Assembly (NCBI GenBank): GCA_027924585.1 | Contig: BSBM01000602.1 | Location: 7,687,501 to 7,751,500, forward strand | Direction of reading: 5' to 3' | DNA: 64,000 nt | Source: Larix kaempferi | Lineage: Eukaryota > Streptophyta > Pinopsida > Pinales > Pinaceae | Shown: one piece after another, positions 44,480 through 55,713 of the stretch | Numbering within the stretch: the stretch's first letter is position 1 | Layout of the letters: the number at the start of each line of letters is the position of its first letter | The notes under the pieces: generated by a model | What the model saw: only the letters and a program-made list of their open reading frames with translations | Told to the model about the DNA's origin: nothing | Database searches by the model: none | Made by a program: the position numbers and the translations under genes

Positions 44480-44935
44480 GCATGTAAGAAGTCCTGAGAT
44501 GCTCTTGACAGGTTTTGTACTGACATCTAATCAGTCTTGGGAGATCTTGACAGGTTTTGCAGAGGCATGTAATAAGTCCTGGGATGCTCTTGACAGGTTT
44601 TATAGTGACATGTAATCAGTCCTGGGAGATCTTGACAGGTTTTGCAGAGGCATGTAATAAGTCCTGGGATGCTCTTGACAGGTTTTGCAGTGACATGCAA
44701 TCAGTCCTGGGAGATCTTGACAGGTTTTGCAGAAGCATGTAATAAGTCCTGGGATGCTCTTGACAGGTTTTGCAGAGGCAGTGTAATCAGTCTTGGGAGA
44801 TCCTGCAGGTTTTGCAAAAGCATATAATTAGTCCTAAGATGCTCTTGCAAGTTTTGCAGAGGCAGTGTAATCAGTCTTGGGAGATCTTGTAGGTGTTGCA
44901 GAGGCAGTGTAATCAGTCTTAAGGTGTACTCACTT
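44480..44935 (+). repeat. Tandem array in copia 3' region, about 85-bp period
   Basis: Units start gacaggttttgcagaggcat at about 44548, 44634 and 44719, each made of two related halves of about 43 bp (ataagtcctgggatgctctt / aatcagtcctgggagatctt). Shorter, diverged units follow to 44935. The array lies between the pol stop and the 3' LTR and adds small fortuitous ORFs. Confidence 0.92.
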
Positions 44936-45138
44936 GATGGTTTGCTCGCAGAGATGATGAAGACCTACATGGAGGCTAGGCCTACAACTAGCATGAAAAA
45001 GGTCCGGCTCTGTAGAACTTCCTATGACGAGTAGATTGGAGATTGATTGAGATAGCAGCAGATACGATGACGATGATTTGATGATCCAAAGAAGAAGACC
45101 TGTGCTAGAAGACCTGTGTCGAGAAATACCTTCCTAGT

Positions 45139-45148
45139 TAAGAGGGAG
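45139..45148 (+). promoter_or_regulatory. Polypurine tract
   Basis: The purine run aagagggag ends exactly at the TG of the 3' LTR, as expected for the plus-strand primer. Confidence 0.85.
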
Positions 45149-45688
45149 TGTTGATGTATATGTAACTTCAGTATGTATTTCATAAATGTATATTGTATCC
45201 CTACAGAGAGGTTATTATTCCTTTGTACAGGCGTGTCGTCATTTGTATTTACAAGTGTCGTAACTTATACAAGAGGGTTTATTAGACCACCAAGTGTGGG
45301 GTCGGCCCTGAGTTGGGTTACCATGGGTTATTAGACTCTCCTAGAGAAGTTGACCCTGTTAGGTTATTAGGCAAGTCGAGTTGTGTTTAAATAGAGTGAG
45401 GGTGTCACTCTATTTCATCATTCACTTACTCATCTATCTCTCACTCGAGTGATGTGCACTAGTGGAGGAGGAGAAGCTGCTAAGGAGTCTATTTCTTGTA
45501 CTTGGGTTTTGTATCATTGCTCTTTCTATCTCTGAGGAAGTTGTGGGGTTTTTCACCTTCTTGGTTTTCCCCGAGGAAACTCTGTGTCTATTGTCTCTTG
45601 TGCTTGTCTCTTATGATTGATATGCTATGCTTGTTATTCTCTCAGATAAGATCCTAGATCATATTGAATTAATGCTCAAAATCTAACA
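45149..45688 (+). repeat. 3' LTR of the copia element
   Basis: Begins TGTTGATG and ends ATCTAACA, same length as the 5' LTR. The TATA box is mutated here (TTTAAATA) but the hairpin after it (45389-45415) is unchanged. Confidence 0.93.
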
Positions 45689-46013
45689 CCTGCAACACAT
45701 TCACTTCAATAAAAAAGGAATTAAGTTTTATATAAGTCTCAGGGATACGTACTGCTAATACAGGCACTTGGAATCTTAGAGTCATTCCCAGTTTCATTTG
45801 TACTAAATTCGTCACCATGCATACATCCCAAGCAAGTGTTGGATTGCACGCTTTGTTACAGATATTAATAGCAACAATACAGCTCTTTTTGATCCTTTTA
45901 CACTCAAGGATGCCTCATTTCAATTGGATTTTCAGGTTTCTGTCCCTATTTCTTGGTAGGACCCATTTAAGAGGATATTAAGCTAAATGTTAAGATATTA
46001 TGCCTGAGAATAT

Positions 46014-46190
46014 AACCAGCATAGATCCATCTTAAGCCCGGATCTATCAAGCACTGAGAGGCATCAAATTTCTTGGTGTAAATTTTCTTCCTAATGTGTA
46101 AAAAATTTGGGATAAAAACATTTACCCTCAAGAAATTTAATCCCTATCCGTACTTAATAGATCAGGGTTTAAGATGGATCTATGTTGGTT
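46014..46190. mobile_element. Hairpin MITE, about 177 bp
   Basis: Left end accagcatagatccatctta (46015) pairs with right end taagatggatctatgttggt (46170-46189). Pairing continues inward for almost the full length (aaatttcttg with caagaaattt). No protein. A TA on each side could be the TSD but is too short to decide. The superfamily is not identified. Confidence 0.75.
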
Positions 46191-47064
46191 TTAGTTTTTT
46201 TTTTATCTTTATGTAAAATTTAAAATTAAGTAGAAATATGCTACCGAATAGCTTTATTTAATTTTTTGTTGTAGCTTTATTTAATTTTTTGTTATTGCCA
46301 CGTCAGTCAGCGTGACCCACGTTACGTGACAAAATCTCCACCATACTGGGCTGTAGAGCACCTCGCTACTCTCAGTGCAATCAAGTGACTTTTTTGTGAG
46401 TAGAAGAATGCTTTGCTCACAATTGGCACTAAGGTTTGTTCCAACTGTTGTTAGTTTTTGGTTTCTCTGAGTTGTTCTCCTAGAAAGAGGATGCATGAGT
46501 GTTGAAGGAGATTCCTTGCTGGATGGGTGTGCCATGTGGGAGAGATTCCCTTATGCCCATATGACAATTTTCTTACACCTATGATGCTTGGCATTTTGTA
46601 TCATTGGTCAGTGTGAGATTATGACAGATTCTATGACAGATATGACATATTCCTCTTACACATTATGAAGGGAATTACACATGCTAAGTAGGATGCATCC
46701 CTTGTTACATGTGGCTGTTGATTCCTTTCATGAAAGATAATATTAGCCATTACTTTTGTAACCGCTGTTTCCTCTCCTGTCAGCTTTAACTTAGTAAGGG
46801 AGGGAACACTAGTTAGGCTTATATACAGTGAGCTTGAGTAGAGTGATTCTACAAAGAGTGTACTAATGCTTGTGAGAAGCCATTGTAGTACCTTGAGGGC
46901 AGTGTTTTAACATTTTTATTGTGTGAATGAGAAGATAGTGATTGTTGTTATAAAATTTTGTTTGTTGTCCACTATATTTATTGTGCTAATTTATTAGATC
47001 TAGTCTTTATCTGTTTGCAGGGTTGAAACTTGATCTCATCTTCTGAAATGTGGTGTCTACGCTC
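46191..47064. other. Intergenic, possible LTR remnant
   Basis: A 22-bp unit (tagctttatttaattttttgtt) is directly repeated at 46249 and 46271. At about 46828 the sequence ggcttatatacagtgagc looks like a promoter of an old LTR, but I found no ends. Confidence 0.35.
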
Positions 47065-47722
47065 TGTTGAAATAATATGCAGCTGCGGAAGATATTCTTA
47101 TTGTATTTGTCTTATATTTGATCATGTAAAAACCCTAAAAGATCAATGTTATATTGTACTTGTAAAACATGTAATGTCGGCTCAAGAAGATTCCAGAAGA
47201 AATAATAAATAAACAATATTATGTTGCTCCCTAGACAAGTTGGCCCAGTCAAACAATATTATGTTGCTCCCTAGACAAGTCGGCCCAGTCAAGTAGACAA
47301 GTCAGCCCAACAGTGAAAAAGGCCACCTAGGACAAGTATAAATAAGGGGTGGCATGTCCTCATTTGGATACCAAGCAAGTGAAGTGATATCTGCTCCATA
47401 AGTGCGCATGGGAGAGTAGCTGCAGCTGGAGGAGGACTTTTATTTCAGGTTCTATCTTATCTTGTCTTTGTATCTTCTATTCTTGGGGCATCTTTGTATG
47501 AGATAGCTTTAGCTCTTCATTGTATTGACTTTGTACTTTGTTGACGAATCTATACTGAGAAGTTCTGTTGGGTTTTTCCTATGAAAGGGTTTTCCCAGGA
47601 TAAATCTTTGTCTGTTGTTGAATGTATTTCTTTTAGTGATCCTTATGCATGCAATTATTATGATGTGATATGATAAATTGAATGAAAGTCTAACATATTT
47701 GCTCTTAAGTAAAGTTCTAACA
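47065..47722 (+). mobile_element. Probable solo LTR, copia-related
   Basis: Starts TGTTGAAATAATATGC and has two possible ends, CTAACA at 47695 or TCTAACA at 47722. The second gives flanks cgctc/cactc, a TSD with one mismatch. Internal marks match the other copia LTRs here: acaagtcggccc, TATAAATA (47337-47344), and the leader phrase gttgggtttttcc...gggttttccc. A 38-bp segment (caatattatgttgctccctagacaag) is duplicated in U3 at 47213 and 47253. Confidence 0.7.
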
Positions 47723-50519
47723 CACTCTTGAGTTTGCTATTTAACAATTGTGTTTGTATAGATCTGAAATTGGATTAGTGGTTCTAGTTTTTCTGTTTTA
47801 GTTGTAGGTAATTCTTTGAGTGTAGTTATGTATTTCATGTGGATGTAAAATTTCAAGATGTAAAATTACGACATGGTTTTAGAGCTCTGCATCTAAGATT
47901 CTCCAGATCCATGTATGGATTGGACTGTCACTTGTGAGAGGGAGAATCTTAGTGGCTATGATGCCCATAAGACTCCAAAGATTGGAGTGATCCATGCCTG
48001 TGAGAGGCACTGCGACCATTAGGTTGTGGGTTAGATGCTTGTGTAGCTCCAGTGATTGGAGTGGATTGGTTGCTGGCGATAGGTGCAATGTACTTGTGAT
48101 AGGTTGATTTCAGTGTCTGATCTGTTTGTTGAAGTGTATTCTAGTCTCTAGGTTCCTAGGATGACTACTCTTGGTCTTAGAGAGTGTGACTGTCTATAAG
48201 GTGCTTCTAACTTTGCATCTTGGAAGTTTCGACTATAGGTCTTGTTGTAGGAGATGGATCTTTGGGGGATTGTAAAAGGGATTGCCATTCCTCCAATTAA
48301 TGCTACTTTGTTGGCTGTGTTGACCACCAAGTCAGCTAGGTGGGAAACCATGTACCATGAAGATAAATGAAGTGTACCTTACAAAATTTTCAAGCTTCAA
48401 ATGACTCAGCAGGGCAATATTGCCCCTTTCTTCTCTTCTTCTTCTTCATGAAATTGCTGCACCCCTGCGGGGAGTTTGTAAGGATATGTCCGCATGATGG
48501 TCAATGTTTTGTAAAACTTAGTTGCCTAGGACTGTATCATTAGGGAATTCCTTTCATCGAGTGTTTTTTTTCCTCGGATAATTAACTTTGCTCTTTAGCA
48601 ATTTTAATTATTGGAGTTTTTCACTCAAAATTCCTCCAAAGTGGTGTAAGGCGTTCTAATGATCGAGCCCGTGGGGTGATTAAGGTCTAGGAGTGTTGTA
48701 TATTACCATGCTAGACATCATCCAAAGTCTTGCGGAATTTCATTAAGTTTTGCCTAATATTTTAAAAATTTTTGTAATTAAAAAATGTCCCTCAACTTAA
48801 ATTGTTGTATTGTAAAAGAGGGATAAGTGGCTCCTAGTGCCCATAAATATGGGTATGGGTACTCAAAATCAATGGCTTGAGGCCCGCTACACCCTTGGAC
48901 CAAGTTTGGAGTCAAGTCATTAAGTTTTGATAGGGTTTTGGCCAAGTTTTCCTAAGTCAGTCAAACAATCGTGAAAAATTGCCTATAATTAAAAAATGAC
49001 AATTTTTCGTAAAGTGTCTAAAGTCACTTGGAAAGGGGGAATTATGTTTTCCAAAGTCATATTATGCACCAAGAGGGAAATCAAATGCAAAAATGCACCC
49101 CCCCTGCAAAGTTTCAAGAGTTTGAAGTTGTCTCCCTAAGGGGGGCACCCTCTCTCACCATGGGAATTGGAAAAAATTGAAATAAGCCAAAGCGGGGGGC
49201 CCCACCTTCATGATTTCCTCCCTTTGGCCTAGCAATCGATTATAAAACATGGGAGGGGGGTTTTGTTCCCCCCTTTTTTTTGATTATTAACCCATGGAAG
49301 TGTGCCCCCATTCATGGGCCCCCTTTCTCTTCAAGTGTCAAATGTCACTCATGCAAAGGGACTCTCCCCTCTCTCTTTTTCTATAAAAGGAGGTCTCTCC
49401 TTCTCATTTGGGTTACAATCTCTTGACTCTTTCAAGCTCTCATTCTCTTTCACTCTCTTGCTCTCATTTTTGTGAGCCATTGTAATTTCCATCCATTTTG
49501 GCTCTCTAATAAAAATCTTTGGAGGAAAGCTGGTGTTTCTTTGTGTTCCATGGTGGTTTGCTACTGTGCTCCATTGTTGCTCAAGCTATTGGAGGCCAAA
49601 GAGGCAAATTTCTTTGCCTTTGTGAGATCTATTCATTTTTGTTTAAATTTCACGAGTTTTTAGATTTTGTAGTTAAGAAGTTCATTCTTTCTTGGTTGAA
49701 TAACATGATTTCTTAATTCATTGTTTGAAACATACATTTTATTAGTTTGTGTAGCAAAATCTATCAAGTTGCAGAATACCAAAATTTGGAGAGTGGGATT
49801 CCTCGGTTGGATGCCCCATTGCTTGAAAGCCTTAAGAGCAAAGGACATTTTTTCCTCACTTTCCACTAAAATTTCTGCACATTTTTTTACATCTTATTTA
49901 CACTCTAAAATCTTATTTAAAATACTCATTTTCATAAGTTATTTTGAGTTAGTTAATCTACAAAATTTTCAGAAATTTATGTAGATAATTTTACACTAAT
50001 ATTCAGTGTCCCAAAGTGATTTTGGGCACTCTTTACTGTATATTTGCTTGCTGTTTTGTGCAGGTTCCTAGAAGCATAAAGAGAGACTCTGCCAAAATTT
50101 TGATAGAAAATAGTTCAAAAGACCCCCAAGAGTCCCTACTTCAAAGGACATTGCCAAGAGGGGCCCAAAATCCCTTTTCTTTTCTATTTCTCTCAAATTT
50201 CTGCTGCAAAATTCTTTTTCTCATTGTAAGGGCCAAGAGAATCTCTTGAGCCCATTTTCCATTTCCTCTAAGTTTCAAATATGATCCCAAAATTTTATTT
50301 AAGCCACTCATTGCATGCAAAGGAAGTTGGGCTTTGCCCACCTTGCATAGCAAAAGAAGAAGGCTAGGATTTAGATTTTCATTTATACTCCTAAGTTATT
50401 TTTTTTTTTGCCCCACTTCGTCCATTCGAAGAGGATTGAGTGGCTAGTATTAGTTTGTTTTTGCTTTCGTTTCTTTATTTGTGCCCACACCTTGCAAGAG
50501 AAGTGGCTCTGCCCATTCT
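47723..50519. other. Intergenic with an old LTR-like promoter
   Basis: No coding region recognised. The part 48500-49700 looks like an LTR: long GC-mixed U3, a TATA box (TATAAAAGG, 49382-49390), a CT-rich leader and a polyadenylation-like AATAAA (49508). I could not fix its ends. Confidence 0.4.
49382..49402 (+). promoter_or_regulatory. TATA box with adjoining hairpin
   Basis: TATAAAAGG is followed at once by AAGGAG-gtct-CTCCTT, a perfect 6-bp stem with a 4-nt loop. The CT-rich leader after it fits the R/U5 start of an LTR. Confidence 0.5.
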
Positions 50520-52163
50520 TGTAACGTCCCCTCCCGCCTTCCAAATGCAGGGGAGAGAACACGACCAATCATACGGGGCTTTTGATAGACTTAGCCCCAA
50601 TATTATTTCTTTTCTCATAAATTCATAACATTTAAAAACTTCTGTGTGCAAAATCAACTCAATATAAACACAGCGGAATTAAACATAATAGCAAGCACAC
50701 AAACAGTAATGCCTAACATATATACATAAATCACAGCAGAGGATGATTCAGCATATAGAGACTCAATCTCGTTCTAATGCCATGCATGGATTCCAAATTA
50801 AGATAATCAATTCAATTTTTAAAACATGGACAGTTTAACATATTGCAGAACACATAATGCAAATAATTTATAACACATAGAACACTTATCTTGAAGATGA
50901 AGCTGTCCAAACAACTGGCTACGTGAGAGCAACGTTCCACCCAACCATAGATCTCTGTCCAGCTTGTATTATTTCAGCTGAGAGATCACCCCCGAGCTGG
51001 GCTGTGTATCCACTAAGGAGGAACTAGCTGGGCTCACTCACAGCCATGGTTTCGGTCATCAGCTATGCTAAGCCAACACACCGTTGGGTTTATCAAGCAT
51101 ACGGATGACAAATGAGGAGGATGCTAAGCCAGTGAGCTCAACCACAAAGCTACAGGCATCTCAAATGAACTCAGCAGTCATGGCACCCACAATACCTACC
51201 GCACCCAACACAAGGAAGGTCCCCTTCTCTGCTGCACAGTCCCTCAGGCGTCCCTTCCCTCCAGTGCTCTTCAGGGTGGGCATAGAAAGGTCCAGCTGCT
51301 AATTCCTTGAGATTCTAGCCTTCACTGGGTTTATCAAGCAAACCAAACCTCTGCTCAGTCATTCACACTTGGATTTCTCACAGTTCTGTTATCCAATAAC
51401 TCAATCCCGTCACTTCATTTCTGGGCTGTAAAAACTGGGTTTTCCAATGGATTTCGGGGTATCTAATACTCCCAATTTCGCCCCAAGGTTCATATCTATG
51501 GATCCCCCATTGGATTTCACTGTCAAATACCAATTCTGGGTGTTAATGGCTCTTCAAAACGTGGGTTCTTGCAAAGTCGCGATTTCTGGTTTTTCTCCCT
51601 GCTGGGCATTCGTTTTTGGATGGAAAATGGTGCTGGTAAGTTTCACAATGGAATGGGGATGAGGAAGAAGCAACATCCATGAGGTAGAGTGGCTTGTGGT
51701 ACAAGAAAACAGAGCCCATACTCTGCCATACGAATTTCTGGGCTGCCCATGCTCCATTGAAGCCATGGACTGAATTCCTCAACCACTTCCTTACAACAGA
51801 ATTAAATGTCATCAAGGAAAGTCAAATGGGTTCTCATAATGACATTTGGCAGCATATGGTTCATCCCCACAACCCCCTCACCACTCCCTAGTGGATACAC
51901 ATGGCCCCCTTCTCATTCGTTGCTCCCATAGCCAGTTTTGGTATTTTATTTCAATATTAAATATTTACATCAATTTACATTATCCCATGGCTTGATAGCA
52001 CATGGGTAATAACATATCAAATACTTGTCCATTTTAAATGAAATCCGAACATATACTAGCGGGGCCTTGGCCTTGAGCTCCACGCTAGGAAAACATACAT
52101 TACATGTATACAATATTTACATAAAAGCCAATATTTCCTAAGGGTCAAAATTGGGGTATTACA
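50520..52163. mobile_element. Solo LTR, 1,644 bp, probably Ty3/gypsy
   Basis: Begins TGTAACGTCCCC and ends GGGGTATTACA, with TGTAA/TTACA inverted ends. A perfect TSD ATTCT lies at 50515-50519 and 52164-52168. The length and termini suit a Ty3/gypsy LTR. The strand is not certain; the reverse reading starts TGTAATACCCC, like the LTR start at 59227. Several mid-size ORFs inside are fortuitous. Confidence 0.88.
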
Positions 52164-52289
52164 ATTCTTGCAATATTGTGCCGGCTAGATTTGGTTTAAA
52201 GTTCATTTTAATTATTTATTTCAAGTAAATAAATCTTGTCCCACTCTTACCCCGTATTTCCTCCCCTTGCCGGTTTGTCCGATCCCGAG

Positions 52290-52737
52290 TGAAAAGAAAG
52301 GGCAAAAGTTCGAGTCGGCTAGTTTTAATAGGCACTTTAACAACTTATTTTGAAATTGAGAAAATAAGGATTAGTTGTGGAGCTAGAGGGGTAGAGGCTA
52401 AAGGGAGCCTTATGGCACAAATCAGCCTTCTAGTTTCTGGAAAACCTGAGACAGGGAAGTGCATATTTTGGCACTGCCGATTCGCTAGAGATTGCTTGTA
52501 GTACACATAGGATCAACACTCTTCTTTATTTCAAGAAAAGGTGCATTGGAGAGCTGCAATCCTTGTTGACTGTAGATATCTACTGCTTGCTGACTTCACA
52601 GGAATTTGGCACTACCTCAGAGTTACTGCATTGTTCACCATCTGGAAGCCAAGGTGCAAGTTTATTTTTGATAACGAGGTTAGCTCAATTCAGTGTTTCT
52701 GTGGTAATGGGAAGGAAGAGGTATGTATGCAATTGTT
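52290..52737 (+). pseudogene. LINE zf-RVT remnant, left part
   Basis: Decayed L1-type pol: ETGKCIFWHCRFARDCL (about 52448-52498) fits the E..H-L-F-x-x-C-x-F-A end of zf-RVT. After stops, WHYLRVTALFTIWKPRCKFIFD (52602-52674) is the segment that follows it in related LINEs. The sequence is cut at 52737 by a nested LINE and resumes at 54165. Confidence 0.6.
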
Positions 52738-54144
52738 TTTTTAACCAAAATGGATAAAATTTTTTATTATATAAAAGAAAGTGGCTGGGCCACACATCAA
52801 AATTACGTCTGTCTGAATAATATCTGATTGTCCAGACTTCACCGTAACTAATGCAGAAGCTAGTCTATCTTTGCAAACCGCAAAACATCCCATTGACTGA
52901 GGGAATTTAAACATTCTACTATCCAATCTATTACTATAAATGCGATAGAAAGTTCCTGACAATTGCACAAAATTGCAAAACATTCAACTAATAAGAGAAA
53001 TTGGAGAATGAGCCCTCTCCATAGAGCGTGCCTGGAAATGCCTGTTCGACCTTAAGCATATGAGATTTGCTGCTACCATGTCCATCTAGTTCTCCATCAT
53101 TCCAACACGACACAACAACTTCTGTATTGTCCGTTTCTAAGAATCGAATCTCCTTGTAAACTCAGCTTCCTGGGTTCTGTGCTCCCTCCGTTCTTGAGCA
53201 GCTTCTCTTTCAATCTGACTGAGTTGGTTTTGATACCTATGTTTGCTGTATCTCATATGAAGCTTCAGAGTGGCAACCTTGTGCCGGAGAACCTTAACTT
53301 CCGCTGAGACCCTCTGTATTCCATGCTCTGGGCAGCAGTTAGCACTAGAATCATTGTCAGACATTATGCAATTCTCAAGCTGTTCCCTCCAGAAGGTGGG
53401 CCGAGGATTGTAGATTTGCCATGAACAACCCTCCGAATACCAGTTCACCAGACAATTGACACAATGTGACCGAAGCCTATTCAGGGAACGCCAAGGTTTA
53501 AATGTGCTCCTCCCGCATTCCCGTATGATGAGGCTATCTTTCATCTTTAACTCCATCCTGCAAACATCAACTCTCACCTCATACTTGAGTACCTGATTCA
53601 TCGTGGGATTTATCATCGAAAGGATTGAATTTGATATATCGTACTGCATTGACTGGAGCACAGCTGCCTTTGCCACCTATTGCCCTGATATCCCAAGCTT
53701 TTCCCACGTTCTAACATCATATTGCATGACGAACACACTTGGTGCTATGATGATTGCATAAAATTCTGGGCTTTGTTCATTCATCAAGAACTCCTGTTTG
53801 AGTCTGGTCATCCGATTTGCATGGGCATCCACATCTTTATTTAGACCCCGCGGAATATGAAAAAGCCGACATCCTTGAAGAGATTTCAGGAGAGAGTTCA
53901 CTCGGGCGATAACTCGTTGCAAATGCAAATGTTTTGGTTTTTCTTTGGCATGACATAGGCTAATGATATAGTATGAATCCCCAATTATCTAGACCTCTGA
54001 GACCCCTTGCTACTTCACAATTGACAACCCTTGCAGAATAGCCAAAGCCTTTGCTTGGTTGTGGTTTTGCCTAAACCCCAGGGGAATCCAAAAATTCTTT
54101 GTCCTTCGGGATCAAGGAGAATCCCTCCCGCTCCTGCTGCCCCC
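52738..54144 (-). mobile_element. 5'-truncated LINE nested in another LINE
   Basis: Flanks gaggtatgtatgcaattgtt (52718-52737) and gaggtatatatgcaattgtt (54145-54164) form a 20-bp TSD with one mismatch. The short T-run at 52738-52742 is the tail. Only the RNase H domain and what follows it were copied. It lies in the opposite orientation to its host LINE. Confidence 0.88.
53137..54140 (-). pseudogene. LINE RNase H with C-terminal extension
   Basis: RNase H starts GGILLDPEGQRIFGFPWGLG (about 54125), passes a frameshift and stops near 54050-53960 (GDSYYIISL), and ends LFHIPRGLNKDVDAHANRMTRL (53928-53677 frame). The frame then meets a single TAG at 53677-53679 and continues in phase for 179 more codons (to 53137). 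This extension has Cys-rich pieces (HCVNCLVNWYSEGC, CCPEHG) and a terminal coiled-coil stretch (SAEVKVLRHKVATLKLHMRY). The in-phase continuation suggests the parent protein carried this tail; its function is unknown to me. Confidence 0.65.
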
Positions 54145-54164
54145 GAGGTATATATGCAATTGTT

Positions 54165-54290
54165 GGCTGAAGGCTTTCTTCTCATTAAAGATGCTAAAGA
54201 CCTAGATGCTCTGGCGTATTCTGATTTTATTCCTTCTTTATTGGTGTTGAGTAAGAGGATATATTTATGATTGTGTATACCCTTCCAATC
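54165..54290 (+). pseudogene. LINE remnant, right part
   Basis: Continues the host LINE interrupted at 52737. Joining the two sides across one TSD copy keeps the reading frame (CMQLL then AEGFLLIKDAKDLD). It ends in a short hydrophobic run and stop near 54268. Confidence 0.5.
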
Positions 54291-54390
54291 TTGCCTCTTC
54301 TTTTGTAAATATTTCTATGTTAATATAAGATGTATTTTAAAAAATAATCTCTGAACTACTGTAAAAATGAATGGAAACCCACATTGTTTG

Positions 54391-54892
54391 TGTTAAGTTT
54401 AAAACAATTAGACTAGCAAGATCACTGAAAGAAACATAATCACAAGATAGACACAAATTTTTACCTTGGGAAACCCTCATGGGGTAAAAAACCCAGCAAA
54501 GCTTTCCTCAATAAGATGATCAACCAAAATACAAGATGTGCTCCAAGACTTGTCCTTCTTCTCTACCTTACATGCAGACCTCCCAGACACAAGTGCGCTA
54601 CTTTCTGAGTTGTGGAAGTGTGTCAAATGAGGAGCTCTCCTCCTCTACTTATATTGATTCCCGACTGACCAAAATCCCTAATGGGGCCGACCTCTCCCGG
54701 TGAAGTCTAATAACCCCTAAAATATAAACTCAGGGCTGACCCCCACATGGTGGGTCTAATAACTCTAGTTACCACAAACCATCAGAGGAATAAACATCTC
54801 CGGATACATAATAGAATCACCTCGGAGGGATGAAACATCTCCGAAATAATAATGTACAAATATAATATTCTTAGAAGTTACAATATTCAACA
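54391..54892 (-). repeat. 3' LTR of second copia element, about 502 bp
   Basis: On minus it starts TGTTGAATATTGTAACTTC right after the purine tract AAGGGGGAG (54901-54893) and ends AACTTAACA. The TATA box is CAATATAAGTAG (about 54656-54645), followed by GAGGAG-gagag-CTCCTC (54645-54629). The inner edge is secure; the outer edge is from the terminal bases. Confidence 0.8.
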
Positions 54893-55030
54893 CTCCCCCT
54901 TAACGAGAAGGATATTATAACAACATCTGCAGGAGCAAGGAGTCATCGACTACATCATACATGATACATCTGTAAATCATCGGAAGCTTTCTTCAATACA
55001 TCATCATTAGTAACTTAACCAGTTACTGGA

Positions 55031-55590
55031 ACATCATCATCATCGCACGATCATCAGCATCGTCATCACACGATCATCAGCATCGTCATCATCGTCATCA
55101 CACGATCATCAGCATCGTCATCATCGTCATCACACGATCATCAGCATCGTCATCACACGATCAACAACATCGTCATCACACGATCAATCCAAACCATTCA
55201 TTTAGGACTATATCCAAGAATGATTTAATCCCCACCGTACATTTAGGACTATGTCCAAGGATGACTTAATCCTCTTCCCGTACATTTAGGACTATGTCCA
55301 AGGATGACTTAATCCTCTTCCTGTCCATCAAGGACTTCATTCTCGGAGACCATACGTCTACGGATTCTTTTAGAACATATGTTCAAGGATGATGCAATCC
55401 CACCTGTATCCTCATCAATACAGATATACAAGTATCCTCATCAATACAAGTATCCATATCATCAAAACATGTATCCTCATCAATACATCAATGCATGTAT
55501 CCTCATTAATACAAGTACAACATGTATCTACATATATCATCAAAAGCATGTATCCTCATCAATACATATATCATCAAAACAATTAAAATA
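55031..55590. repeat. Three tandem arrays in copia 3' region
   Basis: Array A (55031-55186): catcg/catcac units around cacgatcatcagcatcgtc, about 27-36 bp. Array B (about 55198-55345): three 43-bp units of ttaggactatgtccaaggat. Array C (about 55405-55590): units of about 20-30 bp around gtatcctcatcaatacaagt. Together they fill most of the gap between the pol stop and the 3' LTR. Confidence 0.88.
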
Positions 55591-55713
55591 AGTATTCTAA
55601 GTATAAGAGTCCTAAATCTAAATAATCTAAGCATAAGTATCTAAGTGTAGTAAACAGGTATCCACATCATCGACCTTGCTGTCGATGAGGCAATCTCATC
55701 ATCAGTGACTTCA

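Larger units (their letters stand above)
39209..45688 (+). mobile_element. Complete-ended Ty1/copia retrotransposon, defective
   Basis: LTRs of 540 bp (39209-39748, 45149-45688) flank an internal region that holds a primer-binding site, gag, an aberrant middle block, RT-RNase H, a tandem-repeat array and a polypurine tract. The TSD is CCTGC on both sides (39204-39208 and 45689-45693). The LTRs differ at roughly 25-30 positions by hand count (about 5%), so the insertion is not recent. gag and pol carry stops and frameshifts, and protease and integrase are absent. Confidence 0.95.

Noticed and set aside
44557-44827. Two small ORFs with repeated peptides
   Set aside because: Direct translations of the 85-bp tandem array; no start context or conservation.
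50520-52163. ORFs at 51084-51302, 51447-51662 and 51543-51815 as genes
   Set aside because: All are inside a solo LTR with perfect TSD and overlap each other on both strands.
55031-55186. CRISPR-like array
   Set aside because: Repeats are contiguous, of uneven length and without unique spacers, in a plant retrotransposon.
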